DNA of 64,000 nucleotides. It comes from Leucothrix arctica (GTDB lineage Bacteria; Pseudomonadota; Gammaproteobacteria; Thiotrichales; Thiotrichaceae). Positions 18,315-26,641 of the stretch are shown here, piece after piece. Every line of letters starts with the position of its first letter. Position 1 is the first letter of the stretch. The stretch spans positions 1-64,000 of the forward strand of contig NZ_QGKL01000044.1 of NCBI RefSeq assembly GCF_003172895.1. The letters run 5' to 3'. The position numbers and the translations under genes were made by a program. The notes beneath the pieces are model-generated. The model ran no database searches. It saw only the letters and a list, made by a program, of their open reading frames with translations, and was not told where the DNA came from.

Positions 18315-19706
18315 TTACATGATACCCATCTTTTCTAACATCTGAATAGTCAAACCACCTGTTGGTAGGTCATTATCCTTCTGATACTTCTCAACTGATA
18401 ACAATGTACCACGACCGATACTTCCATCGATTGGGCCATCATAGAAACCAGAATCTTTAAGAACCTGCTGAATTTTCTTATTTGTATCACGCGTCATGTT
18501 TGTTTCACATAGAACACGCTGCCACTCAAGACGCTCACTAGACTTCTTCACACGAGTAAGCACTGAATCATAAGCCGCAGGAATTACAGTAGTACGCTCT
18601 TCTGCTTCTGTAGAAACATTCTTAACTTGAACAGTCTGGTAAACTGCAGGAAGCTTTTCTTCCATAATAGTAGCTGGCGCTTCAACAACCTGCTTCTTAA
18701 CAGTTTTGAATTCTGCAGGAACGGCTTGCAAACAAATAGTGTTACCTGTCGCCTTACCTTCACCAGAAACTTCTGCGTTTCTCCAAATAAATGCTGCATC
18801 AGCTATTTTATTCGTTACTTTAACCGTACTGAACTCAGCTGGAACCGTAGCACGCTCTGCTGCAGAGTCACTTACTAGGCGACTAACAGGAACAACCATA
18901 GACTCAGCGGGTACTTCAATCTCTTCCACTGTTGAAGCAGACTTAAGTACTGTTTTCTTAACAGTCTTGTACTTAGCAGGGATTTGAACTAGACACATGA
19001 TATCGCCAGTCGCGTTATCAATACGTGTAATTGGACCCGTACCTTTCTTCCATACTGCCTTAGCAGGCTCGATCATTACCTGCTCTTCAACAACTTCGTA
19101 CTCAGCTTTAACCAGTACTTTTTCTTTAGCAGAAGCTTTAACCATTACAGTCTCTTCAGCTTGCTCATACTGAGCATCTGCGATACTGATTAATTCTGCT
19201 TCTTCCTTAACTAATACTTCTTTTTCAGTCGTTTCAAACTTAGCTGGAACGTAGAACTCACTGAAACACTGTTCTGGCTGCGCTGCAGTCAGATCAACAC
19301 CATTAGTTGTAGCCGCTGCCAAAAGAGCAGGACTTGCAGGAATACCACGACGATCTAGACGCGTTACCCACTCAGTTCTTGCTGGAGCAACTTCTACTTC
19401 TTCAGAAACAGTACGATAAACCGCAGGAACAGCAACTAACTTAGTTGAAGCTTCCTTAACTAATACTTCTTTTTCTTGCACATCGTATGTAGCAGGAATG
19501 ATTTCTACCGTATTAGTCTCAGGCTTCACCAAAACTTGCTCAGTTACGTCGTCAAATATTGCAGGTACGATAACTTTTGAATAACACTCACCAGGCTTTG
19601 CGTCAGGTAATGTGTCAGTTGCATCAACTCGATCACCGTCGGCTGCAAAAGAAACTGGTATAAGCAAAGAAAGAATAGCGGCTGAGGCATAACTCTTGTT
19701 CAGCAT
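18315..19706 (-). CDS. Secreted repeat protein with C-terminal peptidoglycan-binding domain
   Basis: 463 residues. A Sec signal peptide (about 1-21, ending VSFAA) is followed by four related units and a PG_binding_1-like domain (about 405-463, IQQVLKDSGFYDGPIDGS and LLSVEKYQKDNDLP). Each unit begins with Cys (41, 147, 238, 325) and ends with Trp (113, 219, 308, 395), 70-72 residues apart; a fifth Cys is at 400. Inside each unit a PAxF/Y-type motif recurs every 23 residues exactly: 48/71/94, 154/177/200, 243/266/289 and 330/353/376. The alternating Val/Lys/Glu pattern between motifs suggests stacked beta-strands. I do not recognise a family for the repeat. The C-terminal domain implies cell-wall attachment; the rest is inference. 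Confidence 0.8.
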   Translation of the reverse strand: MLNKSYASAAILSLLIPVSFAADGDRVDATDTLPDAKPGECYSKVIVPAIFDDVTEQVLVKPETNTVEIIPATYDVQEKEVLVKEASTKLVAVPAVYRTVSEEVEVAPARTEWVTRLDRRGIPASPALLAAATTNGVDLTAAQPEQCFSEFYVPAKFETTEKEVLVKEEAELISIADAQYEQAEETVMVKASAKEKVLVKAEYEVVEEQVMIEPAKAVWKKGTGPITRIDNATGDIMCLVQIPAKYKTVKKTVLKSASTVEEIEVPAESMVVPVSRLVSDSAAERATVPAEFSTVKVTNKIADAAFIWRNAEVSGEGKATGNTICLQAVPAEFKTVKKQVVEAPATIMEEKLPAVYQTVQVKNVSTEAEERTTVIPAAYDSVLTRVKKSSERLEWQRVLCETNMTRDTNKKIQQVLKDSGFYDGPIDGSIGRGTLLSVEKYQKDNDLPTGGLTIQMLEKMGIM

Positions 19707-19799
19707 TTGGAACTCCTAAATAAACTACTGTTAGACATGTAGTGACTGTGGGCACTTTAATAGAGCTACATTTAAAGCTCTCGTGATTATCTTCTGCAT

Positions 19800-19819
19800 T
19801 CATGACCTACTAGTCATGA
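19800..19819. promoter_or_regulatory. Short palindrome upstream of the repeat protein gene
   Basis: TCATGAC and GTCATGA are perfect inverted 7-base arms around a 6-base spacer, about 95 bases before the start codon at 19706. The size and placement would suit a dimeric repressor or activator site. No specific regulator can be named. Confidence 0.3.
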
Positions 19820-19980
19820 CACCCCTATAGATTGATGTCAAAGCATAATCCATACCTATACAATGGGCAACCTTCTTTATGAGGCAAAAATCATGCACTA
19901 CTGCCTTTTTTGGATACAAAATTAGATCGAAACACTAAAGACAGACATAAACCCAATAAAAGTCAGTAAATTCCAGACAA

Positions 19981-20010
19981 AATAAAGCCCGAACAATGTC
20001 GGGCTTTATT
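19981..20010 (-). terminator. Terminator of the tpiA-secG-tRNA-Leu operon
   Basis: A perfect 12-base stem, AATAAAGCCCGA against TCGGGCTTTATT, with a 6-base loop, placed 9 bases after the tRNA-Leu CCA. The transcript ends in UUUAUU after the GC-rich part. Confidence 0.88.
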
Positions 20011-20019
20011 TTAAAATAT

Positions 20020-20105
20020 TGGTACCGATGGCCGGAGTCGAACCGGCACAGCCTAGGGCCACCACCCCCTCAAGGTGGCGTGTCTACCAGTTCCACCACA
20101 TCGGC
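20020..20105 (-). tRNA. tRNA-Leu(GAG)
   Basis: An 86-base class II tRNA with encoded CCA. The anticodon loop UUGAGGG within CCACC/GGTGG gives GAG, and the long variable arm and G-U-closing acceptor (GCCGATG/CATCGGT) match E. coli tRNA-Leu(GAG). It sits 9 bases after the secG stop. Confidence 0.95.
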
Positions 20106-20114
20106 AAAAATAGC

Positions 20115-20528
20115 TTACTCTTTTGGTGCTTCCGGAATATCTGAAGCACTGTCTGAACTAACCGCTCCAGTTGGGGCCGGAACATCTGACGGCGCAGATG
20201 GTACATCTATTTGCGGCGCTTGACTAGGACTTACAACAGCAGATTGTACAACACTTGATTCTGCACCCTCTGGATGAGCAACCAACCAAGCAAGAACTAA
20301 AGAGTTGATAAAGAATATAGTCGCTAAAATAGCTGTCGTGCGGCTCATGAAGTTACCAGAACCTTTCGAGCCGAATACAGAACCAGAAGCTCCGCCTGTT
20401 GACCCGCCTCCACCACCGCCACCGAAGGCAGCACCTGCATCAGCACCTTTACCGTGCTGCATTAGCACTAGTCCGATAATTCCAAGTGACGCAATTAGTT
20501 GTACAATCAATAAAATATTATAAAGCAT
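20115..20528 (-). CDS. secG: Protein translocase subunit SecG
   Basis: The small auxiliary subunit of the SecYEG channel. 137 residues with two membrane helices: ILLIVQLIASLGIIGLVLMQ at about 5-24 and AILATIFFINSLVLAWLVA at about 67-85. Between them is the family's cytoplasmic glycine-rich loop (QHGKGADAGAAFGGGGGGG). The C-terminal 45 residues are a Ser/Ala/Pro/Asp-rich tail of low complexity that is longer than in E. coli SecG (110 residues). It lies 18 bases after tpiA in the usual tpiA-secG-tRNA-Leu order. Confidence 0.94.
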   Translation of the reverse strand: MLYNILLIVQLIASLGIIGLVLMQHGKGADAGAAFGGGGGGGSTGGASGSVFGSKGSGNFMSRTTAILATIFFINSLVLAWLVAHPEGAESSVVQSAVVSPSQAPQIDVPSAPSDVPAPTGAVSSDSASDIPEAPKE

Positions 20529-20546
20529 AGTAATCAGTTTTTTATG

Positions 20547-21296
20547 TTATGCGGCCTGGCAAATAGCCAGGAAGTCGTCTGCCTTCAAAGATGCGCCACC
20601 AATCAGCCCACCATCAATGTCCTGCATCGCAAGTAAGGCAGATGCATTCGCAGGATTCATACTACCACCGTAAAGAATTTGAGTCTTCACAGCGATATCT
20701 TTATTAAATCTTTCTAGCAACGCCCTAATACCCGCATGCACTTCTTGTGCCTGCTCTGGCGATGCCGTTCTACCTGTACCGATTGCCCAAACCGGCTCAT
20801 ATGCTATTACAGAACCATCAATAGCATCAATACCACACTCATTGATTACTGCCATCACTTGTTTTTCAACAACTGACATTGTAATCCCTTGATCACGATC
20901 TTCCAGACTTTCACCAACACATAATACTGGAACAAGCCCCTCAACCTTAAGCGCCTTGAACTTAGAGACAACAATATCGTCTGATTCACCGTGAATTGCA
21001 CGACGCTCTGAATGACCTACCAAACAATACTTACAAGAAAACTCCTTAAGCATTACAGCGGCAACCTCACCTGTATAAGCACCAGATGCATGCATTGATA
21101 CATCTTGTGCTCCTAACGAGATTGGACTATCTGTTAGAAGTGATTCAGTAAAAGGTACATATATATAAGGTGAGCATACTGCCACATCTACATTAGATAC
21201 AGCACTTATACCCGTAGTAAGTTCTGAGACTAATTTAGTAATAGAGTCTTTTGAACCATTAAGCTTCCAGTTACCTGCAATCAATGTCCGACGCAT
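20547..21296 (-). CDS. tpiA: Triosephosphate isomerase
   Basis: Interconverts dihydroxyacetone phosphate and glyceraldehyde 3-phosphate in glycolysis and gluconeogenesis. 249 residues with the complete TIM barrel active site: N and K in AGNWKLNG (about 8-14), catalytic His in LVGHSERR (about 97), catalytic Glu in YEPVWAIGTG (about 166) and the phosphate-binding ILYGGSMNPANA and GLIGGASLK near the C-terminus. The glmM gene often found upstream in this operon is absent; a plus-strand tRNA cluster lies there instead. Confidence 0.97.
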   Translation of the reverse strand: MRRTLIAGNWKLNGSKDSITKLVSELTTGISAVSNVDVAVCSPYIYVPFTESLLTDSPISLGAQDVSMHASGAYTGEVAAVMLKEFSCKYCLVGHSERRAIHGESDDIVVSKFKALKVEGLVPVLCVGESLEDRDQGITMSVVEKQVMAVINECGIDAIDGSVIAYEPVWAIGTGRTASPEQAQEVHAGIRALLERFNKDIAVKTQILYGGSMNPANASALLAMQDIDGGLIGGASLKADDFLAICQAA

Positions 21297-21418
21297 AAGC
21301 CCTCCTTAGTAATGTATTTAATACAGTCGCGGAAGGTTAAACTGACTGACCTTATAAATCAAATTATTCCGTCATACCGCGATGTAAAATTAATTTGCAA
21401 AATAATTTAAAAAAGTAC

Positions 21419-21447
21419 TTTACCTCCACCCCCATAATGCGTATTCT
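21419..21447 (+). promoter_or_regulatory. Candidate promoter of tRNA-Ser(GCU)
   Basis: TTTACC (21419-21424) and TATTCT (21442-21447) are 17 bases apart and followed by a GC-rich discriminator (ACCGCC), 21 bases before the tRNA. A moderate match in the right place for a stable-RNA gene. Confidence 0.45.
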
Positions 21448-21468
21448 ACCGCCTCTCACGAATCAAGT

Positions 21469-21560
21469 GGAGAAGTGGCCGAGTGGCTGAAGGCGCGCCC
21501 CTGCTAAGGGTGTAAACGGTTTATCCCGTTTCGAGGGTTCGAATCCCTCTTTCTCCGCCA
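21469..21560 (+). tRNA. tRNA-Ser(GCU)
   Basis: A 92-base class II tRNA with encoded CCA. The anticodon loop CUGCUAA gives GCU, and the acceptor is GGAGAAG/TTTCTCC with one G-U pair. It has the long variable arm of serine tRNAs. Confidence 0.95.
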
Positions 21561-21652
21561 TCTTGATACCGTGATGAATAATGACGAAATTAGTTGGCAT
21601 TTAGTTTGACAACTTCTTTCAAAGTAATCATTATTCGCCATCTTGGAATTAT

Positions 21653-21729
21653 GCGCTGGTAGCTCAGTTGGATAGAGTATCTGGCTACGAACCAGAGGGT
21701 CGGGAGTTCGAATCTTCCCCAGCGCGCCA
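21653..21729 (+). tRNA. tRNA-Arg(ACG), first copy
   Basis: A 77-base cloverleaf with encoded CCA, acceptor GCGCTGG/CCAGCGC, and anticodon loop CUACGAA giving ACG. The wobble A is expected to become inosine by TadA, reading CGU, CGC and CGA. Confidence 0.95.
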
Positions 21730-21834
21730 TTCCAATATCTCTTTTTATTTCCTTAAATAGTTAAACTTCTGATCTTTATCAGCAAGTTATTTATGGTTTT
21801 ATGAAAGTTAAGTTGTATCGTTTAAAATGAAAGT

Positions 21835-21911
21835 GCGCTGGTAGCTCAGTTGGATAGAGTATCTGGCTACGAACCAGAGGGTCGGGAGTTCGAATCTTCC
21901 CCAGCGCGCCA
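21835..21911 (+). tRNA. tRNA-Arg(ACG), second copy
   Basis: Identical by eye to the copy at 21653-21729 over all 77 bases. The 105-base spacer between them is unrelated to the sequence before the first copy, so the duplicated unit is close to the tRNA itself. Confidence 0.95.
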
Positions 21912-21938
21912 TTTCATTTCTTAAACTCTTATCCCCAC

Positions 21939-23195
21939 CTAAATATCAAAAGTACTAAACGGCATATATTCAAGCAATTCGCCCTGACTCACAATACTAC
22001 CCTGCTTAACGACAGCTAAACCTGTTGCCCAACTAGCAGAAGTTAAAACACCTGAGCCTTGATTAGGAAAAACCTCTAAAACAGCAACATCATCCACACC
22101 ATAAGATAACCTAACTCTTAGATATTCCTCTCTACGTGCAATATTCTTCAGCTCAAACGCAGCCGGCACCATAAGACCTCTTGCCTTATTAAAGCCTAAA
22201 CCTTGCATAGCCTTAATAAAAGGTCGAGCAAACACACACGCAGTCACAAATACTGACACAGGATTACCCGGCAAGCCAAGAAACGGGACACCCGAAACCT
22301 GTCCAAATGCCAATGGTTTACCCGGCTTAATCGCTATTCGCCACAAATCCAACGAGCCTAACGAAGCTACAGCCGCCTTGACGTGATCCTCTTCGCCAAC
22401 TGAAACCCCACCACTAGTTATCACCAAATCGGATTTTGAAGCAGCATCCGCAAGCGCATCAATTGTCGTTGTTAAAGTATCTTCAACAATACCAAAATTA
22501 ACGACTTCACAACCTAAACGCTCTAATAGTCCAATCAACGTATATTGATTAGAGTTATAAATCTGCCCAACGTCAAGATCATCCCCAGGCTGAACTAACT
22601 CATCACCCGTAAACAACACTGCGACTCGTAACTTCTTAATTACTTTAATCGTTGAGCAGCCAAGCGACGCTAATAGACCTAACTCTTGAGGATGCAATAA
22701 CTTTCCTGCTTTTAAAACACAATCACCCTGCGCAATATCCTCCCCAGCAAAGCGTATGTTCTGCCCAACCCCAACATCATCATTAATAACAACAGAGTTA
22801 CCTGTACCATCTACATTACAGAGCTCTTGCATTACCACGGCATTCGCACCTTCAGGAATAGGAGCACCTGTAAATATACGAGCTGCGGTCCCTGCTTTTA
22901 AGGCACTACCTATCGTTCCTGCTGGAATTCTCTGACTTATTTCTATTGGCTCTCTTGGCACAGGAGCACCAGCAGTTACGGTTACTGCATAACCATCCAT
23001 CGCACTATTCGCTAGCGGCGGCACATCAAGATTAGAATAAACGTCATTGGCCAATACACGCTGCAGCCCAGCTGATAAATCCACAACTTCAGACTCTAAC
23101 AGCGGTACTACTAATGACTCTAAAGCCGACAAAGCGGAGTCGACTGACATTAACGTTACACCCAACGAAGGACTATCACAGCTTACTTGACTCAT
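21939..23195 (-). CDS. moeA: Molybdopterin molybdenumtransferase
   Basis: Inserts molybdate into adenylylated molybdopterin to form the molybdenum cofactor. 418 residues with the family layout: domain II/I residues ANSAMDGYAV near 65, FTGAPIPEGANAVVMQE near 110, the MPT-binding GDELVQPG near 200, TSGGVSVGEEDHV near 260 and LPGNPVSVFVT near 315, then the beta-barrel C-terminal domain. AAGG lies 6 bases before the ATG. No other cofactor genes are in the window. It diverges from a lipase gene, and 145 bases separate the two starts. Confidence 0.95.
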   Translation of the reverse strand: MSQVSCDSPSLGVTLMSVDSALSALESLVVPLLESEVVDLSAGLQRVLANDVYSNLDVPPLANSAMDGYAVTVTAGAPVPREPIEISQRIPAGTIGSALKAGTAARIFTGAPIPEGANAVVMQELCNVDGTGNSVVINDDVGVGQNIRFAGEDIAQGDCVLKAGKLLHPQELGLLASLGCSTIKVIKKLRVAVLFTGDELVQPGDDLDVGQIYNSNQYTLIGLLERLGCEVVNFGIVEDTLTTTIDALADAASKSDLVITSGGVSVGEEDHVKAAVASLGSLDLWRIAIKPGKPLAFGQVSGVPFLGLPGNPVSVFVTACVFARPFIKAMQGLGFNKARGLMVPAAFELKNIARREEYLRVRLSYGVDDVAVLEVFPNQGSGVLTSASWATGLAVVKQGSIVSQGELLEYMPFSTFDI

Positions 23196-23339
23196 CGAAG
23201 ACCTTAATTAAATACTGACAAAATTATTATAAATGATACACCCCATATAACAGTAATGAACCAACTCAAGATAAAATAATGCACAAAGAGCCTATTACTG
23301 TAAAATTGCAAATCACCTCCACATCGAATATAAAAAATT

Positions 23340-24212
23340 ATGAGTAATATTAGCCTGAAAAATATTGCACCAGCCGCTAATGAGGACATGCAGACACTTG
23401 ATGACCTGCTAATTCGCTCAAAAAATTTCACTTCTATTACTCATTTAAAGCCACTTGCACGCTCACTTTTATTTGCAGAGCTCTCTATGATTGCCTACTT
23501 ACCTGAAGTCGAGGCCCGAAAAGCAGCTGATTTACTTAATTTTCACACGTTGATTTATTATGATAGAGACGGCTCACAAGCCTATTCCTTTATAAACGAC
23601 ACTGACCACGTCATTGCATGCCGCGGTACCGAACCAAATGAATGGAATGACTTAAAAGCCGACTTGGATGCAGCCACAGCAATTGCCGAAACAATTGGTC
23701 GAGTTCATAGAGGGTTCAAACGTGAAGTGGATGATATTTGGCCAATACTGGAAGAAAGTATAAAAAATAACAATAAAAACCTCTGGTTCACAGGTCACTC
23801 TCTGGGTGGTGCTATGGCTACTATTTGCGCTGGACGATGCGCACTTTCACACATTAAATCAAACCCTACGCAAATTTATACATTTGGCAGCCCGCGTGTT
23901 GGTAATAAACGCTATATCAACTTTGTAAAAGTTGATCATGTAAGGTGGGTAAACAACAACGATATAGTGACACGCGTCCCACCCGCTTGGCTGGGGTATC
24001 GTCATACCGGAACAGAACACTACATCAGCTCAACCGGGCGACTCGCCTCACTTAATTTAATACAGCGACGCAAAGATGCCTGGGATGGATTTATTAGTGG
24101 CTTAAAAAATAAAAAAATAGATCACTTCGAAGATCACATCATTGATCGCTATGTTGATTATATTTATCTTGAAGCATCTAGCGCCGGACACTTAGCTCAA
24201 GATAAACAATAA
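23340..24212 (+). CDS. Lipase (class 3) family protein
   Basis: An alpha/beta-hydrolase of the fungal-lipase-like class 3 family, 290 residues. The nucleophile is S154 in FTGHSLGGAMA. A plausible rest of the triad is D208 in VNNNDIVTRVPP and H222 in YRHTG, all in the order expected for the family. The oxyanion/lid region CRGTEPNEWNDLKAD is near 94-108. No signal peptide is visible, so it is probably cytoplasmic or non-classically localised. It stands alone between moeA on the other strand and a long gap. The ester substrate is unknown. The start at 23340 has no clear ribosome site. Confidence 0.85.
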   Translation: MSNISLKNIAPAANEDMQTLDDLLIRSKNFTSITHLKPLARSLLFAELSMIAYLPEVEARKAADLLNFHTLIYYDRDGSQAYSFINDTDHVIACRGTEPNEWNDLKADLDAATAIAETIGRVHRGFKREVDDIWPILEESIKNNNKNLWFTGHSLGGAMATICAGRCALSHIKSNPTQIYTFGSPRVGNKRYINFVKVDHVRWVNNNDIVTRVPPAWLGYRHTGTEHYISSTGRLASLNLIQRRKDAWDGFISGLKNKKIDHFEDHIIDRYVDYIYLEASSAGHLAQDKQ

Positions 24213-24475
24213 CGCATCAGGATATTTAAACCTCACTTTCAGTAAATCTAAACACAAAACACGATTGAAGCCCAAATAAGTAACATAGTGTCTTTTTTTA
24301 TTTATAATTAGGCTTTAATTACACCTTTAATAATATATTAGATATTGCTCGACTAACGAAAGAAAACTAAACTTTAGCTCATAATACATTATATGTATGC
24401 GATCCAAATTTGAGGAGATGAGGAACGTGCTAGGTTAGCTTACTGAGTGGCTCGATAACTACCTATTGAGGAAGG

Positions 24476-24562
24476 ATGAAAATCCTACAATTATTGATTC
24501 TTTACCTCTGGTTGTTAAATAACCAGAGGGGGATAGTGCTTACGCCCTACCCCCATGGTTGA
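24476..24562 (+). CDS. Possible 28-residue hydrophobic micro-ORF
   Basis: An ATG directly follows GAGGAAGG (24468-24475). The 28-codon frame encodes a hydrophobic N-terminal half (MKILQLLILYLWLLNNQ) that could span a membrane, then RGIVLTPYPHG. The reading frame contains the hairpin at 24505-24529. It resembles leader peptides or small type I toxin-like peptides in character, but I recognise no family and codon evidence is too short to decide. Translation is inferred only from the ribosome site. Confidence 0.3.
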   Translation: MKILQLLILYLWLLNNQRGIVLTPYPHG

Positions 24563-24580
24563 GGAGGAGGAATCATTAAC

Positions 24581-24646
24581 ATGAGATTCAAGCAACTATC
24601 AGTTGTGTATTATCAGGAGAACCACGCTTCAAAAGCACTACTGTGA
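24581..24646 (+). CDS. Possible 21-residue micro-ORF
   Basis: An ATG 10 bases after an exceptionally strong ribosome site (GAGGAGGAGG, 24561-24570), which overlaps the stop of the preceding micro-ORF. It encodes MRFKQLSVVYYQENHASKAL plus one Leu, then TGA. The arrangement suggests translational coupling. No family is recognised; it could also be coincidence in a purine-rich RNA. Confidence 0.3.
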   Translation: MRFKQLSVVYYQENHASKALL

Positions 24647-24887
24647 AGTACTTTCGATGCAGTGGAAAATAATATTTCTTCCTGTTGCTTGACTACCTAC
24701 CATACAGACCTCGAATGAATGTGCACTTAATATGCATTATTATCGTTCAAGTATTTAAAAGGCGACTACACAAACTTCATTCTACATGAAGTAATTTAAC
24801 CGTTGAGTTTTACATATCGACGGCTAAATATTCAAACACCGTAAACTACGAATAATAAGTCACACCAATCAAGTTACATACTCAACT

Positions 24888-25829
24888 ATGACCATTTCCC
24901 ATAAAGCACCATTACCTCCTCTAAATGCACTCAAAGCTTTTGAAGTTGCAGCAAGACATTTAAATCTCACTAAAGCAGCAGCAGAGTTATTTGTTACACC
25001 GGCTGCCGTTAGTAGACACATTAAAGTGCTTGAAGAATACTTAGATGTCACATTATTTATTCGAGGAAACCAAGGCCTAGAACTCACAGAAGTCGCCTTA
25101 CACTGCTACCCCAAGCTAAGTATGGGCTTTTCTACATTGGCTGATGCAGTTGCTGAAATTAGACAACGGACTAATAGAAGACAACTTACGGTAGGCATGG
25201 CACCTTCTTTTGCGTCTAAATGGTTTATTCCAAGAATGAATCAGTTCACCGAAATGTTTCCCGATATAGATCTTCGTATTTTGGCGAGCTCAGATTATTT
25301 AGAATCCTACAAAGGCGCTAAACATGGTCGCGACGGAACTGATGTATCTATTCGCTTTGGTAAAGGGCACTACCCTGATTGCGATTCAGAGTTATTATTT
25401 TCGGTGGGTGTAACACCGCTATGCAGCCCAAGCCTTCTGAATGGTGAGTTTCCACTAACTAATCCAAAAAATCTTTCTCACTACACACTAATTCACGATG
25501 ACACTTTGCACGGTGGACAACAAGATTGGGATTCTTGGCTTAAAGAAGCTGGAGTAACAGATGTTGATACAACACGCGGCTCACGATTTAACCATGTATC
25601 ATTGGCACTAGAAGCTGCTGTTGCTGGTCATGGTGTTGTATTGACGATCAATAAATTAGCATCTAAAGATATCGATGAAGGACGATTGATTGCTCCATTC
25701 GATCTCACTCTTCCATTGGATTATAACTACTACCTTGTTATGGATCAGAACAAGCAAACTCACGAACAAGAGACAATCAGTACCTTTATCGAATGGATCA
25801 GAGGTGAAGCTGAAAGCGGCAACACTTAA
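24888..25829 (+). CDS. LysR-type transcriptional regulator, GcvA-like
   Basis: A 313-residue LysR protein. The winged helix-turn-helix is at about 10-70, with the subgroup signature PPLNALKAFEVAARHLNLTK followed by AAAELFVTPAAVSRHIKVLE, the pattern of GcvA/AmpR-like regulators. The effector-binding domain starts near residue 98 (LTVGMAPSFASKWFIPRM). The ligand cannot be read from the sequence. It faces the bdhA-acuI pair tail to tail with only four bases between stops, so it is not divergent from them and need not control them. Confidence 0.9.
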   Translation: MTISHKAPLPPLNALKAFEVAARHLNLTKAAAELFVTPAAVSRHIKVLEEYLDVTLFIRGNQGLELTEVALHCYPKLSMGFSTLADAVAEIRQRTNRRQLTVGMAPSFASKWFIPRMNQFTEMFPDIDLRILASSDYLESYKGAKHGRDGTDVSIRFGKGHYPDCDSELLFSVGVTPLCSPSLLNGEFPLTNPKNLSHYTLIHDDTLHGGQQDWDSWLKEAGVTDVDTTRGSRFNHVSLALEAAVAGHGVVLTINKLASKDIDEGRLIAPFDLTLPLDYNYYLVMDQNKQTHEQETISTFIEWIRGEAESGNT

Positions 25830-25833
25830 GACT

Positions 25834-26631
25834 CTAGCTTGCAGTCCAGCCACCATCAATTGACTGCAGCGAACCCGTTATTGAAGCAGCCTCATCTCCG
25901 CAAAGGAATGAGGCATAAGCGGCTACTTGATCAACCGTTACAAATGCTTTCGTTGGTTGCCTTGCCAATAACACATCATTAACAACTTGCTCTTCTGTCA
26001 AACCTCTAGCTTTGGCTGTATCAGGTATCTGCTTTTCTACCAAGGGCGTCCAAACATATCCCGGACAAATAGCATTTACCGTCACGCCATCCCCTGCCAC
26101 CTCAAGTGCAACCGACTTAGTAAAGCCCGCTACACCATGTTTTGCAGAAACATAAGCTGACTTATAAGGCGACGCAATCAAGGCATGTGCCGATGCAATA
26201 TTGATAATTCTTCCCCAACGATTTTCCTTCATCGCAGGTATCAACAAACGTGTGGTATGAAATACGGCACTCAAATTAAGTGCAATAACCTTATCCCAGC
26301 TAGCAACAGGAAAGTCCTCTACGGGAGACACATGTTGCATACCCGCGTTATTAACCAATATATCAACACACCCGAGTTCTTGAGCTATCGACAGCATCAT
26401 TGCTTCTATTTGATCAACTTGAGTTAAATCCGATGGAAAATAACGGACGGTAACGCCGTTACTTTCCTCAATAGCTACTCGAATCGACTCAATCTCATCA
26501 AGATCACCAAAACCATTTAAGGCGATATTGGCGCCTTCATTGGCGAGCCGCTGGGCAATACCCAAACCGATACCACTGGTAGAGCCCGTCACTAAAGCCG
26601 TTTTTCCTTCCAGTTTTCTCATACCCGCCAC
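25834..26631 (-). CDS. bdhA: 3-hydroxybutyrate dehydrogenase
   Basis: A short-chain dehydrogenase of 265 residues, oxidising D-3-hydroxybutyrate to acetoacetate with NAD, a step in polyhydroxybutyrate and ketone-body use. The NAD motif is TGSTSGIG (about 16-23) with NNAG near 97. The active site is S in NIASAHALIASPYKS with YVSAK following. The C-terminal signature PGYVWTPLVEKQIPDTAKA is typical of BdhA rather than of FabG. It follows the acuI-like gene by 10 bases. No PHB synthase is in the window. Confidence 0.9.
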   Translation of the reverse strand: MAGMRKLEGKTALVTGSTSGIGLGIAQRLANEGANIALNGFGDLDEIESIRVAIEESNGVTVRYFPSDLTQVDQIEAMMLSIAQELGCVDILVNNAGMQHVSPVEDFPVASWDKVIALNLSAVFHTTRLLIPAMKENRWGRIINIASAHALIASPYKSAYVSAKHGVAGFTKSVALEVAGDGVTVNAICPGYVWTPLVEKQIPDTAKARGLTEEQVVNDVLLARQPTKAFVTVDQVAAYASFLCGDEAASITGSLQSIDGGWTAS

Positions 26632-26641
26632 TCCAAAGATT

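Larger units (their letters stand above)
24213..24887. other. Long structured intergenic region before the LysR gene
   Basis: About 675 bases with no long ORF. The first 200 are AT-rich. From about 24410 to 24650 the region is purine- and hairpin-rich, with two very strong Shine-Dalgarno sequences, each followed by a micro-ORF (given separately). Two hairpins overlap: CCTCTGGTT (24505-24513) with AACCAGAGG (24521-24529), and GGGGG-A-TAG (24528-24536) with CTACCCCC (24547-24554). They share bases 24528-24529, so both cannot form fully at once. Nearer the LysR gene are two more inverted repeats: ACTTCAT/ATGAAGT (24774-24792) and TTTAACCGT/ACGGCTAAA (about 24796-24828). This could be an RNA regulator, a peptide locus or a decayed gene. 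Confidence 0.5.

Noticed and set aside
18627-18987. Plus-strand frames within the repeat protein gene
   Set aside because: They mirror the repetitive minus-strand gene and lack ribosome sites; the minus strand has the signal peptide and C-terminal domain.
19996-20223. Plus-strand frame starting in tRNA-Leu(GAG) and running into secG
   Set aside because: Antisense to a tRNA and to the coding end of secG, with no ribosome site.
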